Below the pieces are notes generated by a model. The model had not been told where the DNA came from. It did not search any database and was given only the letters and a program-made list of their open reading frames with translations. 64,000 bases of DNA from JBEDUK01 sp040414485 (GTDB lineage: Bacteria; Actinomycetota; UBA4738): the NCBI GenBank assembly GCA_040414485.1, contig JBEDUK010000046.1, forward strand, positions 1-64,000. Reading direction: 5' to 3'. Position 1 is the stretch's first letter; every line of letters starts with the position of its first letter. Positions 62,127 to 64,000 of the stretch are shown here, piece after piece. The position numbers and the translations under genes were made by a program.

Positions 62127-63398
62127 CTACGGTTCGAACCCGTCCCAGAGCGACTTCAACTCGGCCCACTCCTCGTCGCCGGACTTCGAACCGTCGCCCA
62201 TGGGGAAAAAGCGCGCACCCGGATGCGCCGCGGCGGGCGGTGTGAACGTCCCTCGCTCGATCAGCCGCCGGATGTTGTCGCGGTAGACCTCGTCGACGTC
62301 CGCGTGCCGGAGCGGGTCCTGTTCGAGCCACAGGTTCTTGGGATGGATCGGCTCGTCGTACATCCGCCGGAACACCTCGGTGCGGAGGTCCTTCATCCAG
62401 TTCGAATTCAGGTTCATGACGCGAAATTGCCGCAATTGTTCGATGTCGATCATGCCGGTGACGAACGTATTGTAGCCGGAGGTCGAATAACTGACGACAT
62501 TTCCCATGTAATCGACGATGTGCGACTGACCGCCGCCGATGTCGAACGGGTGCTTCATGCCCGGGTGCAGGAAGACCGGGCCGACGTTCGGCGCAAGCAC
62601 GTAGACGCTGTTGAAATGGGCGTGGGCGCGGTTCTGGAGCATCCATGTGCCACCGCCCGGATAGCCGACGTTCGTCATGGGGACGGCCTCCGACGGCCGG
62701 TAGACGACCTCGGCGCCGTTGAACGCCAGCGCGCGCACCGCCTCGGGGTATTCGCCGTCGCTGCAGCAGATCGTCCCGACATTGCCGATGGCGCCGCCCA
62801 TCTCCTCCGTCGTGCGCAGCACCGGATAGAAGGCGTCGATGCCGTCGCCGAACAGCTCTACCCACCGGTCGTAGACGTCGTGCGGGGTGCAGGAGCGCTC
62901 GCGGCACCACAGGTGGTTCTTCGCGGCGCGGTGGACGACCTCCCCGCGCGGCGAGATAACAAACAGCGTGTTGAAGAACCGGTCCGGCATGACCTCCGGC
63001 CAGCGCGCCTTGCACTGGACGACCAGGTAGGTGTCGTACGCCTTCGCCAGGCCGGCGAGCTGCTCGGTTTCCTCGCCCGGGATGTCGATGAACAGTTCGC
63101 GGGCGGCGGTCACATGCGGGATGTCGAACGCCTCGTCGGTGAAGCCGGTCAGCGCGCCCTCCGCCAGCGCGACGACCCGGATCGGCATGTTGATGTTGAT
63201 GACGCCCATGGCGGCGTGGATGCCATCCTCGATCGTCTGGAGGTTGCGGCGGATGTGCTTTCGTTCGCCGACGCCGTAGACGACGGTCGAGAGGCCGACC
63301 GCGAGGTACGGCGCGACCGGCACCGACGCCGCCGCCGGCTCCTTGGCTCCCCTGTTGCTCTTCGAGTCCTTCTTCGGCGCGACGTCCCGATTCGGCAT
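62127..63398 (-). CDS. Carbon-nitrogen hydrolase (nitrilase/amidase superfamily)
   Basis: The 423-residue product has the nitrilase fold with likely triad Glu in IPGEETEQLAGLAKAYDT, Lys in HRAAKNHLW and C212 in ICCSDGEYPEA. It is longer than typical nitrilases because of a basic N-terminus (1-30) and a C-terminal helical tail (350-423). Such enzymes hydrolyse nitriles, aliphatic amides or formamide; the substrate is not apparent. The C-terminal part is moderately charged and may mediate oligomer spirals, as in aliphatic amidases. Confidence 0.88.
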   Translation of the reverse strand: MPNRDVAPKKDSKSNRGAKEPAAASVPVAPYLAVGLSTVVYGVGERKHIRRNLQTIEDGIHAAMGVININMPIRVVALAEGALTGFTDEAFDIPHVTAARELFIDIPGEETEQLAGLAKAYDTYLVVQCKARWPEVMPDRFFNTLFVISPRGEVVHRAAKNHLWCRERSCTPHDVYDRWVELFGDGIDAFYPVLRTTEEMGGAIGNVGTICCSDGEYPEAVRALAFNGAEVVYRPSEAVPMTNVGYPGGGTWMLQNRAHAHFNSVYVLAPNVGPVFLHPGMKHPFDIGGGQSHIVDYMGNVVSYSTSGYNTFVTGMIDIEQLRQFRVMNLNSNWMKDLRTEVFRRMYDEPIHPKNLWLEQDPLRHADVDEVYRDNIRRLIERGTFTPPAAAHPGARFFPMGDGSKSGDEEWAELKSLWDGFEP

Positions 63399-63484
63399 TT
63401 CGCACGCCCCCCGACTTCGTGTGTGGACAGGGCGAGCCTACGTCATGCCTTCATCCCAGGAACTCCCCGCGATTCTCCGGGCAG

Positions 63485-64000
63485 CTATACCCGTTTCGGG
63501 GTGAAGCGCGTCCTGGTGTCGCCGATCCCGAGCTGGCCGTTGTCGTTCCATCCCCAGCACCACAAGGTGTGGCCGGTGCGGGTCCCGCAGGTATGAACCA
63601 CGCCCGTGCTGATGGTGGCCCAGTTCGTGTCGGCGCCGACCTGGGTGGGGGTGAGGCGCCCCCAGATATGGCCCACCCCGAGCTCCCCGTAGTAGTTCCA
63701 TCCCCAGCACCACAGCGTGTGGTCGGTACGGGTCCCGCAGGTGTGATATCCGCCGGCGCTGACGGTGGCCCAGTCCGTGTCGGTGCCGACCTGGGTCGGG
63801 GTGTGCCGGTCGGTGGTGTCGCCGACCCCGAGCTCGCCCTCTTGGTTGAATCCCCAGCACCACAGGGTGTGATCGGTGCGGGACCCGCAGGTGTGATATC
63901 CGCCGGCGCTGACGGTGGCCCAATCGGTGTCGGTGCCGACCTGGGTGGGATTGACCCGTTTGCCGGTGTCGCCTGTCCCGAGCTCGCCCTGGGCGTTCCA
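63485..64000 (-). CDS. RCC1-repeat protein, 3' end only
   Basis: The frame is open from the window edge (64000) to the TAG at 63485: 171 residues, missing its 5' part. It consists of RCC1-type repeats of about 50 residues, each with TCGxRTDHTLWCWGWN, GELGVGD and PTQVGxDTDWATVSAG. About three and a third copies are visible, each about 153 bases long, and the first two complete copies are nearly identical at DNA level. Such proteins form a seven-bladed propeller and are often exported or surface-bound; the missing 5' end would show the signal. Confidence 0.88.
   Translation of the reverse strand, partial: WNAQGELGTGDTGKRVNPTQVGTDTDWATVSAGGYHTCGSRTDHTLWCWGFNQEGELGVGDTTDRHTPTQVGTDTDWATVSAGGYHTCGTRTDHTLWCWGWNYYGELGVGHIWGRLTPTQVGADTNWATISTGVVHTCGTRTGHTLWCWGWNDNGQLGIGDTRTRFTPKRV
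63700..64000 (-). repeat. About 153-bp tandem repeats in the RCC1 gene
   Basis: Two neighbouring units, including stretches near 63741 and 63891, differ at few bases. This implies recent copy gain or gene conversion; the array continues beyond the window. Confidence 0.7.

Noticed and set aside
62127..62150. GGTTCGAACCC considered as a tRNA T-loop
   Set aside because: It lies within the amidase C-terminus, and no acceptor or anticodon arm pairs around it.

Overview
This 64-kb window is about 70% GC and almost fully coding: there is no gap of 300 bases or more without a gene. No rRNA, tRNA, CRISPR array, phage or insertion sequence was recognised. Gene content suggests a high-GC actinobacterium, probably from an uncultivated soil or freshwater lineage. 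The evidence is a LigB/LigC-type pair of ATP-dependent DNA ligases, an iron-sulfur SoxR, an ECF42-type sigma factor with a DGPF partner, TrpB2, actinobacterial DUF families, many GTG starts, and many genes that look leaderless. The phylum is an inference from these families; no ribosomal gene is present to confirm it.

Layout. 0-6.9 kb: DUF2127 membrane protein, a small lipoprotein pair, glucose-6-phosphate dehydrogenase overlapping an FAD ferredoxin-reductase-like gene, a histone-H1-like Ala/Lys protein, a CDP-alcohol phosphatidyltransferase and GreA. 7-11.6 kb (minus): UvrA paralogue, alpha/beta hydrolase, DUF1801 protein, VOC protein and AraC regulator. 11.7-14.6 kb (plus): a tightly coupled aminotransferase / D-2-hydroxyacid dehydrogenase / class I glutamine amidotransferase operon. 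14.7-22 kb: a secreted PQQ-type propeller, an MFS carrier fused to a cyclic-nucleotide sensor, LutA, a PhoX-like protein and a LigB-type ligase.

22.06-27.07 kb: a four-gene overlapping operon encoding a membrane-anchored solute-binding-like protein, TelA, a lipoprotein fusing a solute-binding fold to a VWA domain, and an XpaC-like membrane protein. There is no ABC permease or ATPase. This is the best candidate in the window for an undescribed envelope or stress system. 27.1-36 kb: a C26 peptidase, an unusual membrane-inserted alpha/beta hydrolase, LutB-LutC, a frameshifted secreted protein, a haloalkane dehalogenase and a seven-repeat secreted propeller.

36.2-42.2 kb: molybdenum-cofactor functions (MoaA and a MogA-XdhC fusion) flank a giant HELTH-motif protein with exactly 14 WNQPF repeats, read here as two seven-bladed propellers. 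42.2-49.7 kb: HAD phosphatase, LigC-type ligase, TrpB2, ECF42 sigma factor plus DGPF protein, and acyl-CoA ligase. 49.7-54 kb: tryptophan 2,3-dioxygenase, a double CDGSH protein, then a coupled glutaryl-CoA-dehydrogenase-like / enoyl-CoA hydratase / RidA operon, consistent with aromatic amino acid and acyl-CoA catabolism. 54-57.6 kb: SoxR divergent from SDR-QueA-CapA genes, with a 19-bp-spacer SoxR-type promoter. 57.6-64 kb: secreted phospholipase C, acyl-CoA dehydrogenase, a Rieske membrane protein, YceI, a nitrilase-superfamily amidase, and the 3' end of an RCC1-repeat protein running off the window.

Regulatory pattern. At least fifteen genes have a TANNNT box ending 6-12 nt before the start codon with no Shine-Dalgarno between, which is what leaderless transcription would look like. 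This was used to choose several start codons.
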